Source of the DNA: Hofstenia miamia
Taxonomy: Eukaryota; Xenacoelomorpha; Acoela
Length of the DNA: 64,000 bases
Assembly: GCA_004352715.1 (NCBI GenBank)
Contig: SCFE01000093.1
Span: 1,480,286-1,544,285, forward strand
Direction: 5' to 3'
Shown in pieces: positions 48,601 to 60,500 of this stretch. The number at the start of each line of letters is the position of its first letter. The first letter of the stretch is position 1. The notes under the pieces were generated by a model. It worked only from the letters and a program-made list of their open reading frames with translations. It had not been told where the DNA came from and did no database searches. A program made the translations under genes and the position numbers.

Positions 48601-51600
48601 ATAGGTTGGTAAACAACGGAATGCTATTGTGGATACGTTGACAACTGAAAGCCAACTATTCCCGCGTGCCGGTTTGCCATCGCGAACGCACCCAACTGAA
48701 TGTTTTTCTTCAATGTATTCAAGCGTATCAATTTTGCTCCATTTAAGTGAAATGTTCAATAACAATGTATAAAAACAATAAAAAATTTAAAAAAATCACG
48801 CTAAAATGATGATAATTAGAAAAAATTCAAAATTTATCTCACCAAGATGATAAAAAATGCTAAAGTTACTACAAACAACACCTGTTCAGGCCCACTACTA
48901 GTATATTCGATCTGCAAATTGCAAACAATTTTTAATTAATTAGATGTTGTTCAATGTCGTAGTAATTACTTGTTTCTCTGTTAGTCACATAGACATATTT
49001 GTCGCTGTAATTCTTTATTTTTAGCCAAATTTAAAGCTGAGTTAGAGCGGCAACAAAATGAAAAACGAAAGCGTGATGAAGAAAAAGCCCGTATCCTTTC
49101 CAACCCACTGCACCCAGATGCACAGAAGCTAATTGCTGACGAAATTCGGTAAGTGTCTCACGTCATTGTTGTGATTGGCTGAAATATTTTAGCATGGATA
49201 CTATTAATGAGCACATGGAGCAAGCAATGGAATTCTCTCCAGAGAGTTTCGGTGTAGTGACTATGCTTTATATCGACATAATGGTTAACAAAGTCCCCGT
49301 TAAGGCTTTCGTAGACTCGGGTACGATTTCGATTTCCTTTCGTTCCAGTTGAAATGATTTACCCTAAAATCTTTTTTAATTTTCATGGTAATGGAAACTA
49401 TTCAAAAGTGGAACTTTAGATATTATTTTCGATTTCTTATTTATACAGGATTTTGCTCTTATCTTTGAAATTTGTCCACTTTGTTATCAATAGAAATGCA
49501 TTCGGAATAATTATAGATTAGCAAACATACATCCCGAACTATGATTTTCTCACAATTCTATGCTAGCTTCTATAATGTAATGATACCATACACTAAATGT
49601 AAGAAATATTTTTCTATCATGGTTTGTGGCCCTTTTAAAAAGTATAAGACTAAGTAAATAATGTATTAATGTAATTTAAGTTTTTTTAAATTATGAGTGT
49701 AAACACAAAGAAAATATTGTTTAGGGCTTAGTTTGCATGTTTTTGTGATATTTAATTACTGACTTCAATATATCAAATCCCAATTGTTCTTGTCCTTAAT
49801 AAAGAATAAAAATATATTGGTACTTTCACTTGTAAAATTTGCATAAACTAAACGAGCATTTCTTGGTCTGAAGTTTCGCATTCATGTTATTTCATAAAAA
49901 AACTGGGTTTTCCCTTCCAAGTTCTCGAGCACATTTTGATTTTATGGTCATTGCAACCTTTGCAATTATTAAAAGGGTCTGCAATTATTCGTAGTTTGAA
50001 ATCACTCGTGCATGCTAACACTTAAACGGGATATTTGATTCCGTGCGGAAAATCTAATGTTTTTCACGTTTGACTATTATTTTACAATTAGTTATTGCGT
50101 ACGACTTAAGACACTGTTGTAGTTTTAAGGTGGAAACACCCGCAACATTTGTTCCTTTGTTAAGAAAAAATTTGACTTAGAAATCGAAAATCTATCCAAA
50201 ATCGAAATTCGAAAACAAATTAAAATCATTTATTTTTGAGATATTTGAAAAACAGTAGTTTTTTTTCAAAAAATGAAATTTCCTTCAATTCCGGAACCCA
50301 GTTCCTTGTAAGACTTGGCCTAAATTGAGATGATTTACTTTTACACCACTTAATGTTTTCCTACCCTTTAAGTTGTAAATATTATTTTTGCATATTATTT
50401 TAAGCTATACATTAAAAGAACACAAGGGAAATCTTTGCTTTAAAAAGTTTGCTTCAAGTGTGTAAAGAATCACCTCTGCAATCTTCATTTTATGTTTGTG
50501 GAATCAGTGGAAATTGTGAAATACATTGATGTAGGATGGGTAAAAAAAGATAGAATTAGAGCTAGAGCAAGGAAAGGAATCAAAGAAAACATCTGATGGA
50601 AATTGTTTTAGAAATATAAGTAGGGCAGAAGCTCCGCAAAAGCTGCTAAGTTTCGAGCAAGCGTTCGAAAGTACAAATAATATGTTACAAGAAGTTGATT
50701 AAAGTCAAGCGACATCTGTTCAATCTATGAATGTTTCACAGACTAAAACCAAAGAAATAATATCAAATGCCAAAGCAACGTGATATTGAATTTTCGATGT
50801 AAAAATAAGGTAGCAAATCGTCTCTTTCATGTCCCGAATTTAAAAATGATAATTTAGAATTTCATGAAAAACTTAGTAAAAAGTAGGCATTTGCTTCCGT
50901 GTTATATGTACTATATGTACATTGTAAATGTGGTTACAAGAAAGAATTTTCATATCATTGTCGTCTTCAACTAATACTATCCTAATATATTCCGTACGAT
51001 TTATTGGTAAATGATATGCGTCAATTGAAAAGTTCACATTTATGGATTTGCAAACAAATCAGTCAAATGCATTTTAAATGCAACTTCAACAGTAGCAGAA
51101 ACAATTGATGAGCTGCTGAGGAACAAAAACCAACTATGAACATGTTGATGTCGGTGTATCTGCTGACAGGTCTTGGCAAAGTTTTAAATTAATCTATGAA
51201 AAAATGCCACTATGCAGAATTGGATAAAACTCAATATTCTTTTAGTCTAAAATTTTTCACCTAATGCAAAGCAATAAATTGTTCAAAAATCCTTGTTTTT
51301 CTCAGTAACAATGGAACCTAACTAAAAATAATTTTTGTATAGACCATTAGTATTTTTCTGTAAAAATTATTTTTTTATTTTGGAGGTGTTTCCAAATTAA
51401 TAACAGAAATGTTTGGCCAATTGTTCACAATAACGCAAAGGCATTGGAGATTAGTATTGTTAAGCGAAATAATTGTGAAAAATAATTTCTAAAACATTTC
51501 TATTCTCTTTCGACATTCAACAAACTATCACCGTTTTAAATTCAAGTATATTTTCGGTCTTTATGTATTGAAGTTTAGGTGCACAAATGACAATAATGAG

Positions 51601-53200
51601 TCGCGAGTGTGCTGAGAGATGCAATGTCATGCGCCTGGTTGATACACGATGGGCTGGCGTAGCTAAAGGAGTAGGTACGCAAAAAATCATAGGTCGCGCT
51701 CACATGGTGCAGTTGCAAATTAAGGATGTCTTTCTACAAAGTGCCGTTTCTGTTTTGGAGGAACAGCCAATGGATATGCTTTTAGGACTAGATATGTTGA
51801 AGCGACATCAGGCTTGTTTTAATTTTCTACAAATAGAATATAATTATGCATTAATGTTTATTAAGTCCTTTTAATTTATGACCAATTATAATTTTAGATT
51901 TATATTATTAAACAAAAATTTTGGTCTGTAGAGAATAAATGTTCACTTTCTGCTAATAAATGTAATTATCTAATTAATTATTGTACAATTTTGGAAGGCA
52001 ATTAATGTGTAGAAAACGTTACATATTTCATTGCTTTATTTTTCATATATTCTTCTAGATAGATGTTATTTTATGAGACTTCCGTGAATTGACTCTTTGA
52101 AAGCTCCTTACATAATCTTTAAATTTTGGTGTGAATAATTTTGATACATTCTATTCAATACAATGATTTTCATGAGATGTTCTTCATTATATTGAGGTTG
52201 TGTGTGGCATAGAAAGGAAAGGATTTGAGCCCAAAAGCCTTTGTCTTCAATTTTCAAAAAGTTTACTATACATTTTAAAAAGCTATTGGTTTGTTCTCTG
52301 AAATTTCAAGCATTAGTCGTAGTAATGGATGATTTTAGTTTTTGGTGATCAAATCCAGTGCTCTTCGCCGAATAACACGAATGTGTTATTGATTATCTAT
52401 TATTGTTGACCATTTGTGTATAAATTCGAATTATCCAAACGTTTGTAGTGGTAAAGAACTTTAAATTTTGGGGTTTTGTGTTGGCTGTATTTCTCTTTTG
52501 AAGAACATATCATATCAGATTATTTTTGCAGATTTCACTATTTCATACAAATTTCAATTAAAATTTCTTTAACTTTCAATAAAAATATTATTCGAATTTG
52601 AAGTTTGTTTACACATGTGAAAAGGGATGCACTTCATTTTTGTGTTTTAGTGTTGCATTGATTTGAAATCAAATCAGCTCGTAATTGGTACAACTGGTAC
52701 AGCGACTCCATTTCTTTCAGAAAGTGAACTTCCTCTTCACGCCCGGCTTAACTCCCAACAAAATCCGGCAATAGAATCAACAAGCAGTCAAAGTAAGCAT
52801 TATTCTAATTAACTATTACCCTGTATCTATATTTTTATTTCAGGAATAACTAAGAGTGCGCTTACACATGAATACTTATAATTCATAAATGTTTATTCAA
52901 GCTTTATTTGGAATAGACCTGAGAGTAAGAAAAATTTATCTCCAGTAGAATATTACATTAATTCATATGTTAAGACGCTATATTAGAGCAATTTTAAAAA
53001 GTTCTAAAAATGCAATTTCTCATTTCATGAGTTTTAATTTCTGTAATTATTTAGGCAGTGATGTTCCAGAAGAAACAATTAAACGAATTGTGGACATGGG
53101 ATTCTCGCGAGCTCAGGTTATTAAAGAACTACAGACCAACAATGGCGATGTTAATAAGACAATCGCCTCCCTCTTAGCGTCATCTATCAAAATTGAATGA
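42645..53200 (+). CDS. DDI1: DDI1/DDI2-family ubiquitin-receptor aspartic protease (nine exons)
   Basis: A proteasome shuttle protein with a retropepsin-like protease, which in animals processes heavily ubiquitinated clients such as the transcription factor Nrf1/SKN-1A. Exons: 42645-42800, 46543-46681, 46744-46808, 46855-46963, 49025-49148, 49193-49320, 51579-51811, 52651-52792, 53055-53200. They total 1242 nt, giving 413 residues, close to human DDI2 (399) and yeast Ddi1 (428). Residues 1 to about 75 form the ubiquitin-like domain. A charged helical linker follows. The protease carries catalytic Asp239 in [10 protein letters not shown], then [14 protein letters not shown] and MLLGLDML. Residues 366-413 form a UBA domain ([14 protein letters not shown]). 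Eight introns are 3742, 62, 46, 2061, 44, 2258, 839 and 262 nt. All are GT-AG except intron 7, which appears to be GC-AG. Mobile-element relics fill introns 1 and 6. All domains look intact. Confidence 0.95.
42865..43915. mobile_element. Possible hAT-like inverted-repeat element in DDI1 intron 1
   Basis: GAGCTAGGGTAGAGCTCGTAGCCCGTA at the left and GCCCGTTACGGGCCCTAGCTC at the right are imperfect inverted partners, and GGCCCG words are concentrated at both ends as in the other hAT-like elements here. No target duplication is clear. The interior holds a TA microsatellite (about 42962-42982) and no frame I recognise. Confidence 0.4.
44620..45124 (-). pseudogene. piggyBac-type transposase N-terminal fragment in DDI1 intron 1
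   Basis: The minus strand starts at an ATG (45122) with an Asn/Asp/Glu-rich acidic region, then [18 protein letters not shown]. After one frame change near 44750 it reads [18 protein letters not shown] and [13 protein letters not shown]. This order matches the start of piggyBac (PGBD) transposases, where a low-complexity acidic N-terminus is followed by a FELFWT...I..QTN and NEIEQFLG block. The catalytic region is missing or decayed. It is antisense to DDI1. Confidence 0.75.
45125..46542. other. Remainder of DDI1 intron 1
   Basis: No further gene. A 63-codon minus-strand frame (45363-45554) is unassigned and may be linked to the piggyBac relic. Confidence 0.4.
47091..47342 (-). pseudogene. 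Unidentified antisense coding-like stretch in DDI1 intron 4
   Basis: Eighty-three open codons on the minus strand between stops, with protein-like composition: [19 protein letters not shown], then [20 protein letters not shown]. It has no start ATG of its own. I do not recognise the family. It may be a decayed exon of an inserted gene or element. Confidence 0.35.
48094..48294 (-). pseudogene. Possible carboxylesterase-like fragment in DDI1 intron 4
   Basis: The minus-strand frame has [11 protein letters not shown] followed by [13 protein letters not shown]. This resembles the part of type-B carboxylesterases where a region around A......PVYxYxFxYRG precedes the catalytic His. Only one such block is visible and there is no catalytic triad, so the assignment is weak. 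A second minus-strand frame at 48430-48765 is adjacent and unassigned. Confidence 0.25.
50560..51200 (+). pseudogene. Mutator-like transposase remnant in DDI1 intron 6
   Basis: Two words fit Mutator-like transposases in the right order: CKCGYKKEF near 50930 (zinc-ribbon-like) and [12 protein letters not shown] near 51144-51180, matching the DVGVSxDGTWQ block around the first catalytic Asp. Everything between is full of stops. It is on the same strand as DDI1 but lies wholly inside an intron. Confidence 0.4.
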
Positions 53201-56051
53201 GTGCCTTGTTTATTTGAGATGTTTTTATCGTCCCTGGAATTCAGATTTAAGACAACAGGAATAGTTGAATTTAGTAATGCTAGTGTTTTATTTGGTTTGT
53301 TTCTAGAAACATTGTTTCCAATACTTTAATAGGTCAACTACCAAGAATATGACATAATTGTTCTCTACAAAACTTCCAGCAACGATTTCGGTTATTATAT
53401 GTACACTTTCTAAATGTTAATTCAATACTTTTTACTTATTAGCCTGATTTAGAGGACGGCACCAGTTTACAAACTTATTTTTAGTCCAATTTGTAATAGC
53501 TTTGCATCAGATATATAAAATAGGAAAATACTTTTTTCATGGTCATTTCCCCACTTTCTCTGTCGTATTTTTCGTGCTCCGGATTTTTAGTGTACACACT
53601 TTTAATTTTGGCATTTTTCAAATTCTAATCTGTTTTTTAACTGATAGTTACAAGGGTAAAACATGGCGTATTGATCAGAAGAAAGGCATCTCTCACACTT
53701 GCTGAAACTATTTTTTATATTTTAGACTGCAATTCTCTTCCAAAATAATGTATCTAGAAATGTTGACAAATTGCTATTTTTTCTTTTTGCATCAATTTTG
53801 TCCAAACCATTTTGAAAATGAAAAAACGCTTGGACAAATTTTAGATATTTAACTTGGCTTTCTAAAGCTATCTTTGTTTTTTCTAACATAAAAAATTAAG
53901 GTTGAATTAGCGTTTTAATATAAAACAACTGCATTTTTCAGGAGAAGCAAAAAGCGTAGAAAATGTTATATATGATTACTTTAACCGTATCAAAATGCTT
54001 ATAATTTCGTATTTAGAAGTTTATCAGAAAAAGCACTTAATGCAAAAATATCACATTTTCTCGTTTTCTATAAAATTTTCTTTTCTGAAATAATCCATTT
54101 TATTAATTACAAACTCTGCCTGCGGCATATTGGACTCACAATGTTGTTTTTTGAAGCTTATTACAAGGTTGAAGAAATATATTCAACTAAAATGTCCTAT
54201 TTTACTCATATTCTATGTAATTTACTTGCCAATGACAATGGATAACTATTTTTCAAATTGCACCTTCAGTATTTTGGACTCACAGGTAGCAATTGAAAAA
54301 TAGAAATAAGAATATATAATAATGCTACATGTACTTACCATCAAAGAAGTATTTTGGGTAATTTCTGCTGTTCTGTTTTTTGAATGGCGAAGTATGATTA
54401 AACCATATATTCAGACGAATCGGCCATTCCTCAAAATTTGCCTTACAGAAGGCTCACTTTGTTCTATCCAAGGATCAAATTTCACTATTAAACCAAATTG
54501 GGCCCTTTATCACTATTTTTGTTCCAATTTCAGCCAAATTTAACAGCGGTAAATTAGATATATTTGCATTGGATTTTATATGCAATTTTAAATAAATATT
54601 TTAATTTAGATTAGATCTTGATACATTATTACCCTCAATTTTATAATCTTTGGATAAATTTATTCTATTCTATAACATGAGATGTTAACCCTATATTATG
54701 CATTAAGGGTCAATTGGCTGGGCAGTTTAGATTTAAACTATCAAACTTAGTTGCTATTATATTAAGAGAAAAATATTCATTGGTCAGCTTTTCGATGCAA
54801 ACATAATTTCTGTAACATGCATAATTTAGTTGTGCTTAAGTACAATTGTTACAATTCTTAACCGGTTTTCAGTTGCATGAAAATGACTGAGTTTAAGCAG
54901 GATTTACTCGGTCCAGTAATCCGGGCGAATTAACAGGACATGATAATCAGCTTGATTTTTGTGTGCAATGTGAATTAATTAATATTTCAACACATCTAGA
55001 AATCTGGGTTTGTTATGTACATGCATTTTTCTTCGCAGACTTTCGCAATTTGTGCAACGCCATTGAACAGTAGCTATATAATTAATTAAAATTTATCACT
55101 TTGACTAGAATTTACCCAAAATAATTTTCCATCTGAAAGGTTTATTTCACTATAAAATTTTCATGACGATCTATGATATTTTACAAAATTAACATTACAA
55201 AATAGAATATTTAAGAATCATCCAATATAAAATTTTATTAAAAAAACAAAAATCAGTACATATAAAATTAACATTACAATGGTTATTTTTTGGGTGATCG
55301 ATACTGAAAAACGTGTACAATGGTTGAGATGATTTAATGAATTTGTGTTCCAGATATCACAGATTAGACATGAATTGCTTGAACCCTAACCACCATATCT
55401 TGAAAATACAAGTGTAGCATTCCACCGCTTTAAAATTACTAACAATTGCTGGAAAAATATGTAGAAATCGTATTCAGATCGCAAGAATCACTTCTGGCAG
55501 AAGACATAAAAGACATCTTGGAGAATACTTTGATAGCAGTTGGTGACTATCCTCCTAGAGATTCCATTGAGTGGTATGAAGGATATACCAACAGCTGAAC
55601 CTGATTCTGCGGATTTAGTAAGCTTTCGGCTGTCTGAAACTTCCAGAGCATGACCAGCATTAGTACCCGCAAGAGAAACAATTGAAGGCTGCAGTGGACT
55701 AATTAGTCACGTCTTGAGCGGCGGTCATGAGACCAGCATGACAAAAAGATGTCCCCAGAACAATAAATAATCTTTGGCAAAATGCATGCAACAGATTGAA
55801 CCCTGGTCAACCATTAAGTTCTCAATGGTGATTAAAACAACCACTCTATGTAATCAGCTGCTGTATGTTCTTCTCTTATAAATTTGATTTTCCCTCGATC
55901 ACTTGAGTTTTATTGTCTGAGTTAGATATGCACGTGAGCCAAGAATTGGCCTACAAGTGCAATTGATTGCAGTCACCAGTCCATTGATGCCTAATCATTT
56001 GGGAAGATAATCCGAGTTGACGGAGTTTAATAGATTGTCAATCATATATTC
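53201..56051. other. Intergenic, no gene seen
   Basis: DDI1 3' flank and AT-rich spacer. No canonical AATAAA is obvious within the first 300 nt after the DDI1 stop. The last 500 bases may be decayed LINE sequence leading into the RT fragment. Confidence 0.4.
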
Positions 56052-56458
56052 ATGAGTAAAAGGTATTTAGATATAAGCGCTGCACCGAATTGTGGAACGA
56101 CACAAGGGGGTATCCTTAGCCCACTGCTCTTGAATGTTTTAGTAGATGAGGCTCACTCTATATTTAATGAAAAAGGTAACGCTATTGGATATACTGACGA
56201 CCTAACTACTATGTTCACGAAGATAGGCATGACCCCATAACTGAATTACGAACTATGGCTGAAGCTGCAGCTGAAAGTCTTCATGAATGGGCCAGTAACC
56301 AAGGTCTAACTTTGAATATGGATAAAATTCAATTCTGACATTTTACAAGACGAAAAGATGCTATTAATTGCATTAAAAGTGTCAATAATCTAATAACCTC
56401 GTGTGAAGTTTCTATTCTAGGATTGACATTAGACTCCAAACTTAAATTCAGTCGACAT
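56052..56458 (+). pseudogene. Older LINE reverse-transcriptase fragment, left part
   Basis: It reads GTTQGGILSPLLLNVLVDEA (RT motif 5 region) then AIGYTDDLTTM, where the YADD box is YTDD. After a frame change it reads LHEWASNQGLTLNMDKIQF and ISILGLTLDSKLKFSRH. This is the order of a Jockey/RTE-like LINE RT but clearly different from the CR1 element that interrupts it. The frame breaks off at 56458 and resumes at 60995. Confidence 0.85.
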
Positions 56459-56466
56459 TGGCCGCA

Positions 56467-56742
56467 ATGATTTCACAGCAGACGGTCGGTCCTCTTGAGC
56501 GCTCAGTTATTACAAAGCTCCACAGTGAGAATTTCATAGTGGACGGCGACTCGCGCTCACGCTCAACTACTGCGAAACTCTTGGCTCCATTTTCTAATCT
56601 GAGCAATGAAGAACTTATTGCCCTGCACACGCTACTATACAAAATCACCTGCTTACCAAACTCTGAAGACGCTGAAGCACAAACAGAATCCAAATGCGAA
56701 ACTACAGAAACGCAAATCACGCCAAAAAAAATGGAGCATTAA
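56467..56742 (+). CDS. LINE ORF1 N-terminal part (before A-run)
   Basis: The first 91 codons of the element, starting at ATG 56467 (frame open to the 5' junction). It contains SNEELIALHTLLYKI, a short helical region, and is otherwise polar. It ends at a TAA (56740) just after a run of eight A. That run lies in frame as A AAA AAA, a canonical -1 slippery heptamer, and a -1 shift there leads into the esterase frame. Either ribosomal frameshifting or a one-base indel in this copy explains the split. RNA-binding or multimerisation roles are usual for this part of LINE ORF1 proteins but are not shown here. Confidence 0.65.
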   Translation: MISQQTVGPLERSVITKLHSENFIVDGDSRSRSTTAKLLAPFSNLSNEELIALHTLLYKITCLPNSEDAEAQTESKCETTETQITPKKMEH

Positions 56743-57332
56743 CGAAAACGTCCGATGAAGATGTAACAAACTACAAAAGAAATCTACGAAAAATCAAGCC
56801 CAACACTGACATTTTGATTATTGGAACATCAATGTTTAGATATCTCAGAGCACAACGATTAGTTCCAAATCAAAATGTCACCGTTCACTCATATCGAGGC
56901 GCAACAATTGAAGAAATAACAACAATTATTTGTAATTACCCACAGGATGTTTTTCTAAAAAAGATTTTTGTTACTGCTGGTCGTAATGATATAATGAAAG
57001 AAAAGTGCGACTTTGAAGATAAGTTTTTCAAACTCATTCATACAATCAGACAGAAGTTTGCAAAAGCTGACATCATTATTGGAGAATTGGTTCCTTTTAT
57101 TAACAACTCTCGATGGAACAACAAAGCTATAAAAGTTAATCAACTAATTGCTGCCAATGAGAAGCAGAAAGGATACACTACTCTTCCACTTTTTAATCAC
57201 TACAGTTCGAATGGTTGCCCAAACTCCAAATTGTTTGCTCTCGATGAAATCCATTTTTCAAGGCGAGGATACGGAACACTTGCCCAAGTAATCAAAACAT
57301 TCTTCGATACCGCCGTCACGTCGTGTTCATGA
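56694..57332 (+). CDS. LINE ORF1 esterase (SGNH hydrolase) domain
   Basis: A CR1-type ORF1 carrying an SGNH/GDSL-like esterase, thought to help the ribonucleoprotein interact with lipid or membranes. The blocks are visible: Ser46 in ILIIGTSMFRYL (block I, GDS replaced by GTS), GRND with Asn98 (block III), and Asp184/His187 in LDEIHFSRRGYG (block V). The catalytic Ser, Asn, Asp and His are therefore all kept. The 5' end overlaps the preceding frame by 49 nt. The true product is probably a fusion made by shifting at the A-run, because the ATG at 56694 sits inside the other frame. It ends 204 nt before ORF2. Confidence 0.85.
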   Translation: MRNYRNANHAKKNGALTKTSDEDVTNYKRNLRKIKPNTDILIIGTSMFRYLRAQRLVPNQNVTVHSYRGATIEEITTIICNYPQDVFLKKIFVTAGRNDIMKEKCDFEDKFFKLIHTIRQKFAKADIIIGELVPFINNSRWNNKAIKVNQLIAANEKQKGYTTLPLFNHYSSNGCPNSKLFALDEIHFSRRGYGTLAQVIKTFFDTAVTSCS

Positions 57333-57536
57333 TCCCTACCAGTGGACTACCCACCGTGCACTGAGTAAATATTCACGATCAAATGGACGCCGGCCGCTAA
57401 TTAATTACCTGCCGCCAAAACCGAACACGACCGCCAAATTATCTACTAGCGCTACCTACTCTGAAGTCGCTGCTCTTCCACCACCACTTTCAGCACTGGA
57501 AATATCTAAGCTTCGACACCTAATCTATCATCAACA

Positions 57537-60500
57537 ATGGTAATACTCTTTAATTATATCAAAATAGCATGTATAATACTATTCAGAATTCTATTAGCAA
57601 AATACATTCAAAACATTTTTTTAAAGACAGTAATTCTTCCTTGGTTCATTTTTAGCAATGTGTCTTCCAACATATGTTTATTAAACAGTCAAAAAGAATT
57701 TCCTTCAGCAACTTTTTCATATCGAATAGATAATTCTGTAAAATACGCCCATTCGATTTATCCACACATATTGTGCCTAATTATTTTTTTATTGTTGCTA
57801 CTAGGCGGCATTGAGATGAATCCAGGCCCAAAATCATCTAGTTTAATATCTTACGACCTATATCGTAAAAAATTGACGCGCTTCGATAGCTCTATCAAAT
57901 ATGTCCATCTGAATTTTCAAAATCTGTCTAGCAAATTTCTCAATTACAAGGAATTTTTAACTAACATCGGGAAAAATTCAATAGTAGGAATATCTGAAAC
58001 GTGGCTAACCGAATATGATTCTGACATTACGTGGCCACATAAAGGATACGATATTTTTCGTTGTGATAGAAACTTGAATAATAGTCACAAAACAAAGGGA
58101 GGTGGCGTCTTATTTCTAATTCCAAAGCATTTTAAACCTAAATTTCGACCTGATATAAATAAATTGAAATCATTTGAAAGTCTTTGGGTAGAGGTAAAAA
58201 TTCCTTTAACAAGTAATGAAAAATTCGTCACTCAATTAGTAAACGTCTCGTACTGTCCAAGCAAATCAATGATAAATGATTTTCTTGTCTTAATTGAAAA
58301 TGAAATTCAAACTTCTTTATTAGAAAGGAAATCAGTAATGATAATGGGGGATTGGAATATTAATTATTTTAACTTGAATGAAAGGAAAAAACTAAAGCTC
58401 ATGCTGGACTCAGTTGATCTCGAAACAGTAAATTCTGATATCCCTTCGCGTTCTACTGGCAGCACTTCAACTCTTATTGATTATTTTTTTGTTGATGATA
58501 ACAAAAGCTTCAAGTATTTATGTAGTGAATGCCCCTTTTCCGATCATTCTATAATTACATGTATTTCTTCGAAGCAAGCAGCAAATGAACCCATTTACAG
58601 GTGGATAGAAATACGAGAAACAAGCAACAATTCTTTAAAACTATTAAAAATGCAATTAGATAAAGAAACGTGGGAAAATGTTTTTATTAAATATGATGTC
58701 GACGATATGTTCGAAACATTTATTAGTACTTTTGAAAACTATGTAAACATTTTCTTTCCTAAAAAACGCATTCTAATCACAGATAAGCCATTTATTAAGA
58801 AATTTAGGGAAAAGCCATGGTTAACATTAGACATTAAATTGTTGATCAAGTCTAAAAATATAGCGTTTAAAGAATATATGGCTGATAAATCCCCAGAAAA
58901 GTATCTTAAATACAAGGTTGCCCGGAATAAATCTAATATTGCTTTGAGAAAAGCTCAAAATGATTACATGGTCAGAACATTTTCCAATCTCGCTTCTCCC
59001 AAAAAAAGATGGGACTTTATCAATAATATTCTTAATAGGCAAAAAAATGTTGCGCATGAGGTCAATTACATTGAAACTATCAATGGAAAAAAGCTTTCTA
59101 ATTCTTTTGATATCGCAAATGCTTTCAATGAGGAATTCCTAAACATGGGGCAATATCAAGGTACTGAAGTTCAATACCAAAATGAAAACAATAATGAGAG
59201 ATTCCCTAAATCTTTTTCATTTAGATATGTAACTAGGTGTGAAATCTTTAAAGCAATTTCAAATCTTAAAAAAATCAAATCTTGTGGCCCTTCTGAAATT
59301 CCAACCTGGTGCATTAAGGAATGCGCTTCTCAAATTATATACCCACTATCCTTCATAATAAACAGTTGTATAAGGACTAGTCAATTTCCATCTTTGTTAA
59401 AAATGGCATTTATAACACCTCTATATAAAAAAGACAATCCTAAAAAATGTTCTAATTATCGTCCCATTTCTATCACCTCACCTTTTAGCAAAATATTTGA
59501 AAAATTACTTTTCGATCAAATGAGCCTTTACCTTACAAATAACTCACTACTCGCTGAAACACAATTTGGATTTCGCAAAAAACGTTCAACAACAGATGCC
59601 CTACTTTACTCAACTGAGTCCTGGCGGAATTCCTTAGATAATAATGAATATGTAGGCATAGCATGCATTGATCTTTCTAAAGCTTTTGATTCGATTGATC
59701 ATAAAATTCTTCTTGAAAAACTAACGTCTCTAGGATTTAACTCAAGTAGTAAGAATTTAATGCGTAATTATCTAACTAACCGCTACCAGCGGGTAAAAAT
59801 TAATGGGACACTATCAAATTGGGGGAATGTTTACAAAGGAATTCCACAAGGCACACTCTTAGGGCCCTTACTTTTTTCGCTTTATGTAAATGATCTCAAT
59901 AAAGCAGTAAATGAACATTGTACAATTATCCAATATGCAGATGATACTTGCCTGTTTGCACATGATAAATCACGTGATAGATCGATATATAATTTGGAAA
60001 TCAACCTCTTGCATTTACATAAATACTTTAACATGCATCGTTTAACAGTTAATCCCTCAAAAACTGAATTTTGTTTGATGTCACCTTTCCAAAAAAACCA
60101 CAATCTCACTTGCAAATTAAATTTTGCTAACACAACTATTGCCCAAGCTGATAAATTTAAATATCTAGGAGTAATTATCGACAATAAATTACAATATACC
60201 GATCATATTCATTCTGTTTTGCGTAAAATGGCAATGGGAATCAAATGTACTTTTCATATAGCGGAGTTTGTGGACATAAAAATGCGCCAACAACTGGTTG
60301 ATGCCTTGGTAATGAGTCATTTTAGGTATTGCAATGTTTTATTGAATAGTGTAAGTCAGAAATTTTTAAACAAAATCAATTCACAAATTAAATGGGCGGA
60401 ACGTATATGTAAATGCAAAAATTCGATAAGTTCTACATCTTCAACTCAAATTTCATGTCCATTTTCTTCTGTCAAATACTTTTCGTTACTAAAATTCTGG

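Noticed and set aside
51587-51874. Stand-alone 95-codon protease gene
   Set aside because: It is exon 7 of DDI1 read past its donor site; upstream and downstream exons supply the rest of the protein.
53502-54543. Short hydrophobic frames downstream of DDI1
   Set aside because: AT-rich random frames without recognisable domains or splice context.
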